A stretch of DNA of 64,000 nt, from positions 21,479,669 through 21,543,668 of the forward strand of contig CM055092.1 in assembly GCA_029204225.1 (NCBI GenBank). Direction: 5' to 3'. The position numbers and the translations under genes were made by a program. Shown in pieces: positions 47,332 to 58,439 of the stretch. How positions within the stretch are numbered: the stretch's first letter is position 1; every line of letters starts with the position of its first letter. This stretch comes from Diphasiastrum complanatum. Its lineage: Eukaryota > Streptophyta > Lycopodiopsida > Lycopodiales > Lycopodiaceae. The notes under the pieces are model-generated. The model had not been told where the DNA came from, did no database searches, and saw nothing but the letters and a program-made list of their open reading frames with translations.

Positions 47332-48199
47332 TGTTAAAAATTGTAAAACATATCTATCATCTGTTGTTAATGTTTGGAGGATCCTACCCATGTAAATATT
47401 TTGTACATATCCAAGGTATGTGAATTGAGCACATATCCTTGTAGAATAGGACGAGTTTGGGTTAGGTAGATCAAATTCCAGTGACATGCATAAAGTCTAG
47501 TTGGTCTAGTATGATATGCAATAATGTTGACAATGTCTAGTTTGACATGCATATAGATATTCACATGGAATTGGTCAATTATGACCTTGTAGAAACTCGA
47601 GCCACAATAAATGCATAATTTCCTAAGTTTCCATAGTGACATGCAAAGCATGCAATCACTCTAATGGACACATGCATGTAGATTTGTACATGGCTAGTTG
47701 AGAAATTGCCATTTGGAGAAAGTAGGTAGAAGCTAGGTGCAACCTGTGCATGCTAGCAGTTAGGTGTCAAGTTAATAGTTGTTTGCACTTGAATAGGTGT
47801 AGGATGTGCATTGAATGCAAGGAGTACCACGAATTTTGGCTCTCCTATATATGTACATATCATTCTCATTCACAAAGTAATGAAGAACCAAAGTTTTGTA
47901 GCTATCTCATGCTTGATTGGATCTAAACTGTTTTTTCTTGTTATCTCTCTAGCTTTCTCTCTCTAACTCGTGTTGAAGCTAATGCTAAAACACTGTAATC
48001 TTGTACTTTTAATCATTCTTTGATTCATTGCTATCATAGTCTATTGATTAGCATGCTAGATTGTGAATTAGCCATATCTTCTGAACTAGATCTTGTTGAA
48101 CAATCTAGAATTAGGGTACTGTGCCAATCACAAAGCTTAATCAAGATCAGTCACACTTGTGGACATTCCCCACACGTGTGAATTTTGGAATTTTCAACA
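47332..48199 (+). repeat. Copia F 5' LTR
   Basis: 868 bp. CTCCTATATATG near 47843 is a TATA candidate. CACACGTGTG at 48171-48180, 20 bp before the LTR end. The primer site GGTATCAGAGCC follows at 48201. Confidence 0.95.
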
Positions 48200-48212
48200 C
48201 GGTATCAGAGCC
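48200..48212 (+). promoter_or_regulatory. Copia F primer binding site
   Basis: CGGTATCAGAGCC after the LTR; first base differs from the usual T of the initiator tRNA-Met site. Confidence 0.9.
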
Positions 48213-48944
48213 TCATTAAGCTTTGCATGCTAATTTCCTTAATAGTACAAGAAATTGAGAAATAAACAAGCAAAAAAGCAGTTTTTCACCTTTTCTAACA
48301 TTTCTCTGAAGTGTAATTGGATCAAGACCTGAATTGAGGTAGTACGGAATTCTGGAATTCCGTAAGTGTGAAAATCAGAGATTTTCAGTCCCTTTGTTTT
48401 CCTTGCTGATAGATCCAAAGATAATAGTGTTATAGCTTGATGGAAAGCTTATGATCTGTACTTTCCATAGAAATTGAAACCAAATCAATTTGAAGTGTCT
48501 AGCAAGATTTATAAGCTCTTAAAGAGGATTAGGATAGGTCCAAAATCTGAGTGACAACATTTTGATTTGAATCAATTTTTACTTTGTTATGAATTCATGG
48601 TTTTGAGCATCCTACACAAGAAACTAAAGATCAAGACTGAGTTTGAAGTAATTGAGCACCCTTTGAGCCTTCGGAGTGTCAATAGTGTTTTCTTTTATTG
48701 CATTTCACACGTGCCAAAAGTAGGATTCAAACTAACCAAAGTGTCTCAATCCACTTTGTGTATCTGATCTAGTTAGCTTGTCTTGTGAAATATTTGAGAT
48801 CTGTCTCAAATACAGTTGCATGTGTTTAACATAGGAAGGTAGTACTTTTTTTAAAATACCTATAGTGAAAGAGAGCGACAACTCTAAGTCAGATAGGAAC
48901 AAGCTCAAACATATTGCAGTCCAATTACAAGAGTCTTCACATTC

Positions 48945-50759
48945 ATGGCATCTATAGGAGATTGTCTCTTTCAAGCTAGTGATAGACTATACACCTTTAA
49001 CTATTCAGTTTGGAAGGATACGATAGAATCCTTGTTGATTCTCTATGGTGTAATGGATATTGTAACTGGAACTGAAGTTGAACCTGCAGCTTTTGATGAG
49101 GCTCAGAGGTTCAGGAAGAGAGCAAGAATTGCTCTACATATCATCAAATTGAACACCTCTGATGAGATGTTGAGAGAGATTAGTTCATGCACCTCAGCCA
49201 AGGAGACTTGGGAGACTCTGAAGAGCCTTCATGAAGCCGAGATCAAGTCAAGAAAGAGGAGTAAGAACCAGTACTCTCGTGCCTTCACCAAGAAAAAAGC
49301 AAAGAACAAAGACTATGGTGGAGTAGAAGATGAGTCAGCTCATCCTTCTAACTTCAAGAAGAAGACACAAGAAGTTCAAACTAGTTGTATCATAGAAGAC
49401 TCACATGCAAGTTGTGGAGAGGCATCTCTTCTGATGTCTAGTTTTTCTTCTTTACCTTTTAATGATGTATCATGGTATATTGATATTGGAGCAACAACTC
49501 ATATGAGTTGCTCTAAAGATTCTTTTGTTTCTATTGAATCTGTTCTAGATCCTAAGAAATCAATATACACAGCAGTTGGTGATGCATGTGCAATTGAAGG
49601 TGTTGGAAGTTGTTCCTTAAAACTTACATCTTCTATGAATTTTACACTTTCCAATGTTCTCTATGTGCCTAATCTCACAAAGAGTGTGATTAGTGTAGGA
49701 AAGTTGTTAGATGATGGTTATGAACTGGATCTCAATATTAATGGTTGTTTCATAAAGAAAGAAGATAAGATCCTTGCAAGTGGATCTAGATATGGAGGTA
49801 TTTTCAAGCTAGATGTGCATGAAAATTCAAGTTTATGTGATGCTGCATTGATGACTTATGTTTCCAAGGAGGAGCTATGGCATAGGAAGTTCTATGTTTC
49901 CAACTTCATCTCTATGCCTATTATAGTCAAGGAGATCAAGCCAAGAGTGGCTTATTTTATGGCAAAATCACTTATGGATCCATATTTAATGTCTTCTAAA
50001 AAGACAGAACATTCTATGGAGTTGGAACATTCTGATGTTCGTCTTTCTTTATCAATAAGCAAGGAAGGTGTTTCTTGCTTTGCATGTACTATTGATGGAT
50101 CCACAAGTTACATTTGGTTGTGTCTTGTCTCTTCAAGTTTTTTGGTGCATGTGTATGTTCCATCATGCAAAACTTTATGGAGTTATGAAGCTAATGGAAG
50201 GAGTGCACTTTATGAAGTCTTGTTCAGCTATAAGCCTAAGGTTGTATACCTCAGTGTTCTTGAAGACTTTTGCTTTGTACGTGGTTTCTTGGAAAGAAAG
50301 AAGGATGGTGATCCTAGTCTGTGGCTCATGGTTGGATGCTTATCCACCAAGGAAGGCTACATAGCCTTTACACTCTCTATCTCGAAGGTGTTTGAGCATG
50401 GAGAAGTTCTTGATTTTGAAGATCTATTTTCTATATTGGAAGTGGCTGAGAGCACAGTGTATCATAGTGCATCAGAAGTCATTACTATGGCAAGTAATCA
50501 AGTTGTGATGAGGTCAAGGTTTGAGGAGGAGTATCCTCAACATGCATGTCAAAGGAGATCTTCATCATTGTACAAGGCTGAGTCCTTGTTGATTTTATTT
50601 CATGGAAAAGAAAAGATAAGTAAAGGTGGTATTCATTTTGTTTTACTCACCTATTGTTGTTTTTCTTTGATTAATGGTGTATCTTGCTTAATTGAGATTT
50701 GCTTATCTCAAAGATCAAGTAAGACTATTCTGTTTTTGAATGAAGTCTTTAGTTTGTAA
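48945..50759 (+). CDS. Compressed copia F gag-pol ORF, 604 codons
   Basis: Starts MASIGDCLFQASDRLYTFNY, a UBN2-type gag. After LKSLHEAE the rest of gag, including the zinc knuckle, is missing and a Lys-rich linker follows. The protease reads WYIDIGATTHMS, with Ile where the active site needs Ser or Thr (D-I-G). Then come integrase-side fragments: WHRKFYVSNF (zinc His changed), ELEHSDVRLS, CTIDGSTSYIW, and the region after the core, RKKDGDPSLWLMVGC. The D-D-E core and the whole RT are gone. The C-terminal 80 residues are hydrophobic and unlike copia. Despite these losses the frame is open for 1.8 kb, so the deletions were frame-keeping or the ORF has been selected. It is the only candidate product of copia F. 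Confidence 0.8.
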   Translation: MASIGDCLFQASDRLYTFNYSVWKDTIESLLILYGVMDIVTGTEVEPAAFDEAQRFRKRARIALHIIKLNTSDEMLREISSCTSAKETWETLKSLHEAEIKSRKRSKNQYSRAFTKKKAKNKDYGGVEDESAHPSNFKKKTQEVQTSCIIEDSHASCGEASLLMSSFSSLPFNDVSWYIDIGATTHMSCSKDSFVSIESVLDPKKSIYTAVGDACAIEGVGSCSLKLTSSMNFTLSNVLYVPNLTKSVISVGKLLDDGYELDLNINGCFIKKEDKILASGSRYGGIFKLDVHENSSLCDAALMTYVSKEELWHRKFYVSNFISMPIIVKEIKPRVAYFMAKSLMDPYLMSSKKTEHSMELEHSDVRLSLSISKEGVSCFACTIDGSTSYIWLCLVSSSFLVHVYVPSCKTLWSYEANGRSALYEVLFSYKPKVVYLSVLEDFCFVRGFLERKKDGDPSLWLMVGCLSTKEGYIAFTLSISKVFEHGEVLDFEDLFSILEVAESTVYHSASEVITMASNQVVMRSRFEEEYPQHACQRRSSSLYKAESLLILFHGKEKISKGGIHFVLLTYCCFSLINGVSCLIEICLSQRSSKTILFLNEVFSL

Positions 50760-50780
50760 TTAATTCTTGTCTTTTGTGAC

Positions 50781-51317
50781 TTGATTATGTTTCCAAAACA
50801 TCTAGAAAGCAAGATGTTGTACCGTCATATGTATGCTCTTAAATTGAGTAAGAGCAAGTATGAGTTTAGTACTCATAGTTTGAAAAAAGGAGTTTTTTCA
50901 TGTATTGAGGCATATTGTAAACTTCTTGTGAGGTTAAGTGAAGCATCCACTGAGGACACTTACACCCTCAAGAAAGTATTTAGCCTTAATTTGATCAAGT
51001 TTGAGTATGGTTTCAAGATTAGATCCATTTTGGATAGAGTTCATATTTTTTGGACTAGTAAAGCTAGTATGCTTAATCTTGAATATTGCTCATGGTACAA
51101 TCTTGATCTTTATGATCTTTGTGGTCATGATGAGGCATGGAAACCTCGGTTTTTTCGGTTTTTCTTGCAGCCAACTTCATGCATGTGGACTTTGCATACC
51201 CAGGATCGACATCAGACATGCAAGAGGTACATTGGCATAGTAGCAAGTTGGTGGAATATTTTTCAAAGGCATTTGGAAAAGATTTCTATCAAAGAGAACT
51301 TATCGTGGATTTGGTAA
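50781..51317 (+). CDS. Copia F second ORF, RNase H-end remnant
   Basis: 178-codon ORF with Lys/Ser-rich and aromatic segments and no family I can name. In an overlapping frame (51137-51331) the end reads SKAFGKDFYQREL, the usual copia RNase H C-terminus before the 3' LTR. The region is therefore the eroded pol end; the ORF itself may not be a gene. Confidence 0.45.
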   Translation: MIMFPKHLESKMLYRHMYALKLSKSKYEFSTHSLKKGVFSCIEAYCKLLVRLSEASTEDTYTLKKVFSLNLIKFEYGFKIRSILDRVHIFWTSKASMLNLEYCSWYNLDLYDLCGHDEAWKPRFFRFFLQPTSCMWTLHTQDRHQTCKRYIGIVASWWNIFQRHLEKISIKENLSWIW

Positions 51318-51423
51318 GCATACTGCTATGATGGATTCTTTGTTCATCTTCACTTCAAATGCAAAGCAAGGAATCCAAACTCAAAGAATATTCACCAACA
51401 TCAGATAGATATATTTTGAGGAG

Positions 51424-52291
51424 TGTTAAAAATTGTAAAACATATCTATCATCTGTTGTTAATGTTTGGGGGATCCTACCCATGTAAATATTTTGTACAT
51501 ATCCAAGGTATGTGAATTGAGCACATATCCTTGTAGAATAGGACGAGTTTGGGTTAGGTAGATCGAATTCCAGTGACATGCATAAAGTCTAGTTGGTCTA
51601 GTATGATATGCAATAATGTTGACAATGTCTAGTTTGACATGCATATAGATATTCACATGGAATTGGTCAATTATGACCTTGTAGAAACTCGAGCCACAAT
51701 AAATGCATAATGTCCTAAGTTTCCATAGTGACATGCAAAGCATGCAATCACTCTAATGGACACATGCATGTAGATTTGTACATGGCTAGTTGAGAAATTG
51801 CCATTTGGAGAAAGTAGGTAGAAGTTAGGTGCAACCTGTGCATGCTAGCAGTTAGGTGTCAAGTTAATAGTTGTTTGCACTTGAATAGGTGTAGGATGTG
51901 CATTGAATTCAAGGAGTACCACAAATTTTGGCTCTCCTATATATGTACATATCATTCTCATTCACAAAGTAATGAAGAACCAAAGTTTTGTAGCTATCTC
52001 ATGCTTGATTGGATCTAAACTGTTTTTTCTTGTTATCTCTCTAGCTTTCTCTCTCTAACTCGTGTTGAAGCTAATGCTAAAACACTATAATCTTGTACGT
52101 TTAATCATTCTTTGATTCATTGCTATCATAGTCTATTGATTAGCATGCTAGATTGTGAATTAGCCATATCTTCTGAACTAGACCTTGTTGAACAATCTAG
52201 AATCAGGGTACTGTGCCAATCACAAAGCTTAATCAAGATCAATCACTCTTGTGGACATTCCCCACACGTGTGAATTCTAGAATTTTCAACA
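51424..52291 (+). repeat. Copia F 3' LTR
   Basis: 868 bp, few differences from the 5' LTR. CACACGTGTG at 52263-52272. Preceded by TTTTGAGGAG as a short purine tract. Confidence 0.95.
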
Positions 52292-54154
52292 TTATATATC
52301 TTGCAACGAAATGATTCTGAAATTGTAGCATCTACTGCAATCCATTCATCACTTTCAAAGCTAGGTAATGGAATTGGTACTATTTGTCCAAAATTTTCTT
52401 TTGTATCAGGAATGTACATTGATTCATAAAAAAGAATTCCACCATCAACTAGATCTTTTGCAATTCTATCTCGATATTGCAGCTGTCCAATATCAGTGTG
52501 AATAACATCTAACACACCTGCCAAAGATCCACTCGGCTCCCATTCATTTATGTTGGATGGATATAAATCTGCAAGAGAAAAATGATCAGATTGGCAAGTT
52601 TACTATTAGATATTTATGAATGACAAAAATCAAAGTATCAAAAATATCAATACTCATAGTTGTTTTTTTTGTGACCCTGACGGTTGAATCTTTGCACATT
52701 TATCTCTGAATGCATATATACATGTTGGACTAGAATTTTAGAAATAGATTTTTCTCCTGATGATGTTCTGAAATCCAAAATTCTGGCCTTCCAGTAAGAT
52801 CAAAATGATAGTTTTGACTTTTTCCTTTTTCGAAATGCTCCTCTTGATGATGGATGCATCAAAACCCAAGAGCTTTTTGAATATTTTCTTGGCACCCATA
52901 ATCCATTATCATCTGTCTCGTTGAATAGAAGCACAGAGTCGATTGAGGAGCACGGCTTCCTTGATGGTGCCATTCGTAATTTGCATGCAAAATCTGAAAC
53001 AATGAACTATAAATCTGAAAATTTTGCGTAGACAAAAAGCCATGAATCTGAAAAAAATTGTTGACGAAAATTTGAAACACTGATCTATTTGGCGCCACAA
53101 ATTAACTCTGGTTATCCCTATCAACCATGGTTTGACAATGCATATACATTAATGGTACATCGATTTTCTCATCTCAACCATCTGTCATATTCATTTTCAA
53201 TATTTTTGGGTCTCTTCGGGCAGTGATGAGCTGGAAGGACAGGCCTCATCAACCAATAACATTTCCACGTGCTGCCCTACGAAACAACAATATATTTAAA
53301 AAGTTTTTATTTTATTTATATTTAAAAAATTCTACGTTATGTAGAACCCCGAAGCTAAGGTTTCCATTGGTCCACATGGCAACGAAAATAAAAAAGCATT
53401 GTTTTCAAAGGCCCTCGTCGGGCTCTAAGTTTCTCTAATGTTTGAGCTTCAAAATCTTTCAATCCAAAATTTAGAATATCCTCCTTGAGTCAATGCTTCA
53501 ATCTTCTTCTCCAAAGCACATGCAGACAAGAACAAACAAGAGAGAAGAGCTTGGATGCAAAATCAAAGAATCCTCTTGGTAGAGGGACACATTTTCACTT
53601 ATATAGAGAGTGGAGAGACAGCCACATAAGCGCCACAAGATCAACAAGATGAAGATCCTCCACAAGATGGTACCGCCAAAGTCATCTTGCTCTTAGGCGT
53701 AGAAAAAACACAGAACCAAAGATACTCCAAGAAATCCGGTTCTATTAAAACAACGTCGGGCTTCTATTGCCCAGGGCACCACTCATTTGTACAATCAAAG
53801 AGATTATACATTGGATATGTGTATAATAGTTGAGGCAATTTCTGCATTGCAAAAGGCAGTCGAAGCTCATCTAGTCAGTCTCTTTGAGGATGCCAATCTT
53901 TGTGCGATGCATGCCAACAAACACATCATGCTCATGCCGAGAGATTGATTTTTGGCAATTAGAATAAGAAGAAGATTGTAGTTTTACAATAGTTGATACA
54001 TGCTCGATGGTAGTTTTGTAACCTACTAGTTTGGCAAATTTTGTTAACACAAGCCCAAAGGGCAAATTTTCTCCAATCATAGTTAATATTCTGTAAACCT
54101 TCGAGGTGATAACGGAGGGGCATGAAATTATAGAGTTGGATCCAAGCATAGGCC

Positions 54155-54475
54155 ATGATTTTGCACTCCTATATGATCACTCAGGAGTTCAAAAATCATG
54201 GGTCTTTTTTGGTCAAATGGCAAAAATTTGCGCTCCTGTGTGATCACGCACAAGAGCATGAAAATCAAGTGTCCTTTCTAGTCCAATGGCAAAAATCATA
54301 CATCTTAATTGGTCAAAGAGCAAAAAATCACGCTCTTGCATGACCACACAGGAGCATGAAGAATATGCATCTGTTGTACTCGTAGGGCAAATTTTCGCAC
54401 TCGCATGTTCACGCAGGAGCGCAAAAATTTGCCCTTCAACCACTACAGATGCATGTTCTTCGCGCTCCTGCGTGA
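54155..54475. repeat. Array of imperfect palindromes
   Basis: Five units with the core GCGCTCCTGYRTGATCACGC, many followed by the inverse CAGGAGCGCRAAAAT, at about 54160, 54228, 54328, 54395 and 54459. Spacings are about 64-100 bp, with the linker GGTCAAATGGCAAAAAT repeated between some. Each unit can form a hairpin around TGATCA-like centres. It lies between exons of gene U, probably in an intron. Confidence 0.8.
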
Positions 54476-55581
54476 TCTTCATTTCTTCACAATATATTTT
54501 CATAAAGAAATTTATAGTACATGTGACACAAATTTATAGTACATGCGACACAAATTTGCACCAAAAAAATATTGCATTGTATTCAGGTGGAACTTTTGTA
54601 CAATAGATGTAAAACTTTCTTTCTCCTCTCTGCTTGATTTAACGAGGGTTTCATGACCTCGGCAGCTAGGAGGAGAGGTGCATCTGCTTCATTATTATAC
54701 GGTCCAGTGGTTCCTACAATTAGTAACCTAGACTCATATCCTAAAGTGAAATCATTCAATATGGCCTCTCACAAAACACGGTATGTTTCTGAGTAGCCCT
54801 GAGCTAATTCAACTGTAGCTATATGCTTAGAGAGCGTTTTACATTTTAGCAACTCCTCTTCACCATTTGGACTATATTGAAACAATAGATGAAATTGTCC
54901 GGAAACAGCCCAATGTAATGTACCAGGGAGGCACCTTTCAAATCACTTTCACGAGATTTTCTCTTTCCTCTTGCTCTGGCCACGAAATTTTCAATTTTCA
55001 CGACATACTGCAATAATCAAAATTAGTTAGAATCTATAATGGAATTTTTTCAAAGCTAGGTTGATTATGGAAAAAGTGCATCATTACCTGTGTCTCTTGA
55101 TCAGCTTCTTTTTTGTCCTCCAAGTTGATGCTTCCTCCCACAATCGATGATCCATGTGATAAGTTGTACTCTTTCAATGTAGGTAATTCAATCTGCGGGA
55201 TGGGTTGCTTTTTAATTTTGTACGAGATTTGTGCTAGCACCAATTTAGATGATGCATCTTCACCAACCAGGGACAGCTTCTGGAAAGTGATGTCTGGACG
55301 AGAGTGGTCATAGAGGGAACGAGATTGTAATATCAAAAGTCCACCTAGTAATTCATCCTCTCTCATGTTCAAGACATGCTATAGATCGTGGAAAAATAGA
55401 TACTCTCTACCATTGATGACCACCGGACAGAGATTGCGTATTTTGATGGTGGTGCATCTGATGGATTATTGTGTTTGGAAGTAGATCTGATTTGTCAATG
55501 TTTGGCTAGATCTACTCATGATGTGGTGTGGTATAGTGAGGATCATCCGCTTCCTAAGTTTCTACCAAGCTTCAGACGGAA

Positions 55582-56214
55582 TGTGAAATAAAAAAAACAA
55601 TAAGGCTTACCCAACTAGCAAGGTGCTTAAACCAAATCCTAGATTAACACCCAAAGGGTTTGAAAAGATAGGTTGTGGCTAAACTAAGCATCAATCAATT
55701 AAAAACATGCCAAAATAAAAGAACCAATGAAAGGAGACAAGAGGAGGCCCGAGCACCTTCCCTCAAGCTATGCACCTTCCAATGGGAACACAAGTGAAAT
55801 AGCAAGATAATCTCAAAGAGAGAGCAATTTAGCATAATCTCAGAGTGTTATTTACAAGGCAAATACCTCTCCTTTTATGGCAAGGAGGGTCTTCCATAAG
55901 TATCCACTAATTTGTGGAACTAATCTGTTTCTAGTCTTTCTAGAACTTCTACCTTAGGATTTAGAACTTCAAAGTTTCTTAATTTAGGAAAACTTAAGAT
56001 AAAATATTTTTAATCTTAAGTTTTCTAAGTCTAAGTTCTAAATCTAAGTTTAAGCTATTTTATTATTTTTTTAAGCTTCTACTCATGGGCTTACAAACAC
56101 ATGTTATGGTGGAAGTTTATTAACAAACACTCGCATGTGGTCTTACAAAACACATGCCACAGAGTTTTATTTTTCTCTTTTTTATTTTTTTCTATGCTAG
56201 CACAAATGCTAACA
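55582..56214 (-). mobile_element. Gypsy 2 3' LTR, minus strand
   Basis: Read on the minus strand, the polypurine tract AAGGAGGGAGATAA (56228-56215) is followed at 56214 by TGTTAGCATTTGTGCTAGCA, a clear LTR start. A CCATAAAAGG TATA box lies near 55880. The end is set at TTTCACA (55582) only because it ends in CA; the 5' LTR for comparison is outside the window. Confidence 0.65.
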
Positions 56215-56299
56215 TTATCTCCCTCCTTATTGGATTGGTGGTCCCACACCAATCAAAGCCTTTTCTTCTTGGATCTTTTGTGCTTCTTGGAGGCAAGAC

Positions 56300-58221
56300 T
56301 GTTGATGTCAGGAGTGGTAGATTGTAGTGTCGATGCCCTCCATCATTTGCCACCGTAGTTTGTTCAAGGAGGGCATGGGTTTCTAATAATGGAGCATACC
56401 CTGTAGAAAGTTATGGGTTTTCCATAGCTCCACCATATCAACATGCAGGGCAGAAGTTAGTGTAGCGCGATAATAGAGCCTTGCTATGCTGATGTGGTCT
56501 TCTTGCGTTTGCAGTGGTTTATTGATATCAAGGGCAATTGGGCGTAGCCCTCAATCCCAAAAACCCTTGAGTTTTGCCAGAAATGCTACCAGGCCGCAAT
56601 TGTCCGCTGTGACGGTGGTTGATGGAAGTCCGGTTAGTTATTGTAATGCAAAACCATCTACATTGACTGTAGAGTCAAGTAGGGTGGAGATTTGTACAGG
56701 TGAGGGCTTTTGTAAAAGTGTGGAATCGAAGCCCGTGTTGAGAGTGAGTAACAGTGTGGAGGTGGTAGTAAATGGTGGAGGTGGTGGTGGGAGTGTGAGA
56801 GCAAGTGAGGGAGTTGGTGTTATAGAGGGTGCCTGTGTGGACAGAACCACGCCCATAGGATCAGAACCAGAAGTGTATGCCGCCACTGAGCTGCCTGCTG
56901 CTGTCGCTACTGCTTGTCTACGTTGTTGGTCCTGGTGGAGTAAGGCCTCCTGCTACGCTAGGACCTCCTTTGGGACCTGAGAGGGTTTAAGGCTCCCTCT
57001 GGATTCAGCATACTCAGTCCCGATGTCGTTGGATAAAATGTCATGAGGGACATCAGCTTCTTTGCTGATCGCCTTCCCTTTCTGCTTCTTAGTGGGTGGG
57101 GTATATTTTGCAGTTAGGATTTTGGTAATCCCTGTAAATAATTGCTTAATACTGGTTATTAATTTTCTGGTTAGAATTCATTCAGTTGAATTCGTAACTG
57201 ATATCTTTGTAACCATTGAGTTATCCGCAGTTTTGGATGTCAATTGTGAGGTCTAGAAGTGGAAGCTGATATGTGGATTACATTGGATCTGTTAGTTGAC
57301 AGAAGCTTGTCAATAACCAGAAAGGTTCAGAGTGTAATAGTGAACCATGTTAATTGTTCTATCTAAGTCACATAATCAGATGTAGATTATGGGTATTCGT
57401 CTGATAGGCATGCCAGTCATCCAAATAAACTGGATTCTCTAGTGTTTGGAAACAAGAGATGGTCAAACTGGTTCTGCTATCGGTTGGGGGATGGCTCGCT
57501 TCTTCGTGCTTGGATAGAGATCATCCAGCTCCTTGATCGCAGCAGCCGCCCTAGACCCCAGCTATTTGGTGAACAACATGTGGAGGAGATATCCACACTT
57601 GGTAGTTGAATTTCTAGCTTTCAAGGCCCCGCACAGCTTTTCTGCTAACTTCTCATCCCACTTGTAGTTTTGAGTGGGATCGTCCATGGTGAGGGTCAAA
57701 GAGAAGAGGTTGCTCGGTGGTATGCGATCCATCTTGGTAGTATGCACTTCGACCATGGTGACGAGGATTTCTGAGGCGGTCTGGAGATGGAGGTCTATGA
57801 TGAGGCATATGGCGATCCCGTCGTTGGTTTGGGCAATGGTTTTTCCGTCCTCTGTCAAAAACTTTGTTAAATACTTGGCATCATAGCTGGTGCCCTTACC
57901 ATGGATTGTCTCTCCAAGATTAGGGAAGCCAATGCTCTAGAGATGCTCAGGAGAGACGTTGATGATTGTATAGTTGCCACTCTTAGATGTAAGCTTAAAA
58001 GTCTGGAATTCATCCGAATAGGTGGAGTAGGCCGCTCGGATCAGGCTCTCGCTCTGCTGGTCACGGAAGTGAGTCAGATCAAATCCAAGGGTTGTGAGGG
58101 TATCCTTGGCCAAGATGAGCTGCTCGACGTAATTCTTGATGCGAATCATAAAAATGTCTCCTGAATAAGGCCTAGGGGGTTTACGGCGATGCAGAGAGAG
58201 CGAGGAATCACGGGAGGCCAT
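56300..58221 (-). pseudogene. ORF X copy 2, unknown gypsy 3' ORF (broken)
   Basis: Unrecognised. ATG at 58221-58219 opens a frame reading MASRDSSLSLHRRKPPRPYS, then FMIRIKNYVEQLILAKDTLT and YTIINVSPEHL, TAG at 57939-57937, SIGFPNLGETIHGKGTSYDA, FLTEDGKTIAQTNDGIAICL, VEVHTTKMDRIPPSNLFSL and KLAEKLCGALKARN, a TAG at about 57562, then AAAAIKELDDLYPSTKKRAI and a TGA. These stops are single C-to-T changes from CAG, CAG and CGA. Further down, another frame has DHISIARLYYRATL near 56480, matching ORF X copy 1. The ORF has its own TATA box (58331-58340), about 110 bp before the ATG. It replaces the integrase and lies between RNase H and the 3' LTR. Basic N-terminus, no signal peptide or membrane segment seen. 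Function unknown. Confidence 0.65.
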
Positions 58222-58330
58222 AATAGCAATGATTTTAGATTAATCTAAGAAGTTTGTAAATCTTGAAAAATTTTGGCATGTACTCGAGAGCAGGAATCTA
58301 AAATGAATTCATGGAGAGAAGAGTGGAGGC

Positions 58331-58340
58331 CTATATATAG
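58331..58340 (-). promoter_or_regulatory. TATA box ahead of ORF X
   Basis: CTATATATAG, about 110 bp upstream of the ORF X ATG on the minus strand, in sequence without RNase H coding. It suggests a separate transcript for ORF X, though a TATA-like word by chance in AT-rich DNA is possible. Confidence 0.45.
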
Positions 58341-58439
58341 ATTTTTTTCTGGCAAGAATTCGTAACTCTACTCAGAAATTGTCCTCAATGTCCACGATTT
58401 GGTAATGATGGTCGCAAATTTTGAGGCAACGTTCTGAGG

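Larger units (their letters stand above)
47332..52291 (+). mobile_element. Complete non-autonomous copia F
   Basis: 4,960 bp with two LTRs of 868 bp (47332-48199, 51424-52291), TGTTAAAAATTG...TTCAACA, flanked by the 5-bp target duplication TTATA (47327-47331, 52292-52296). The uninterrupted target can be seen in gene U copy 1 near 20020, which confirms the insertion. The equal LTR lengths suggest a fairly recent insertion. It lacks RT and most of integrase. Confidence 0.97.
46537..55475 (-). pseudogene. Unrecognised gene U, copy 2, split by copia F
   Basis: Minus-strand multi-exon gene, convergent with the Ulp1-like copy. Supported pieces, 5' to 3': about 55475-55088 (CPVVINGREYLFFHDL, TAG, then LLGGLLILQSRSLYDHSRPD, donor GTAATG); 55007 to about 54655 (RARGKRKSRESDLKGAS, then HLLFQYSPNGEEELLKCKTL); about 53100-52680 (GLWVPRKYSKSSWVLM, weaker); 52568-52292 joined across copia F to 47331-46820 (DLYPSNINEWEPSGSLAGVL, FESDEWIAVDATISES, WVPLDQD, YIRRELLLLQDDVLSDFRF); and 46715-46537 (VRKRHELEIKCRDVGETIQL, WTQADCKNLL). 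Splice sites are GT-AG with phase 0 at the last intron. I do not recognise the family; the C-terminus looks coiled-coil. Stops such as TGA near 46648 show decay. Confidence 0.6.

Noticed and set aside
55113-55313. 66-codon plus-strand ORF
   Set aside because: Opposite strand of the gene U exon 55088-55475, whose frame and splice donor are more convincing.
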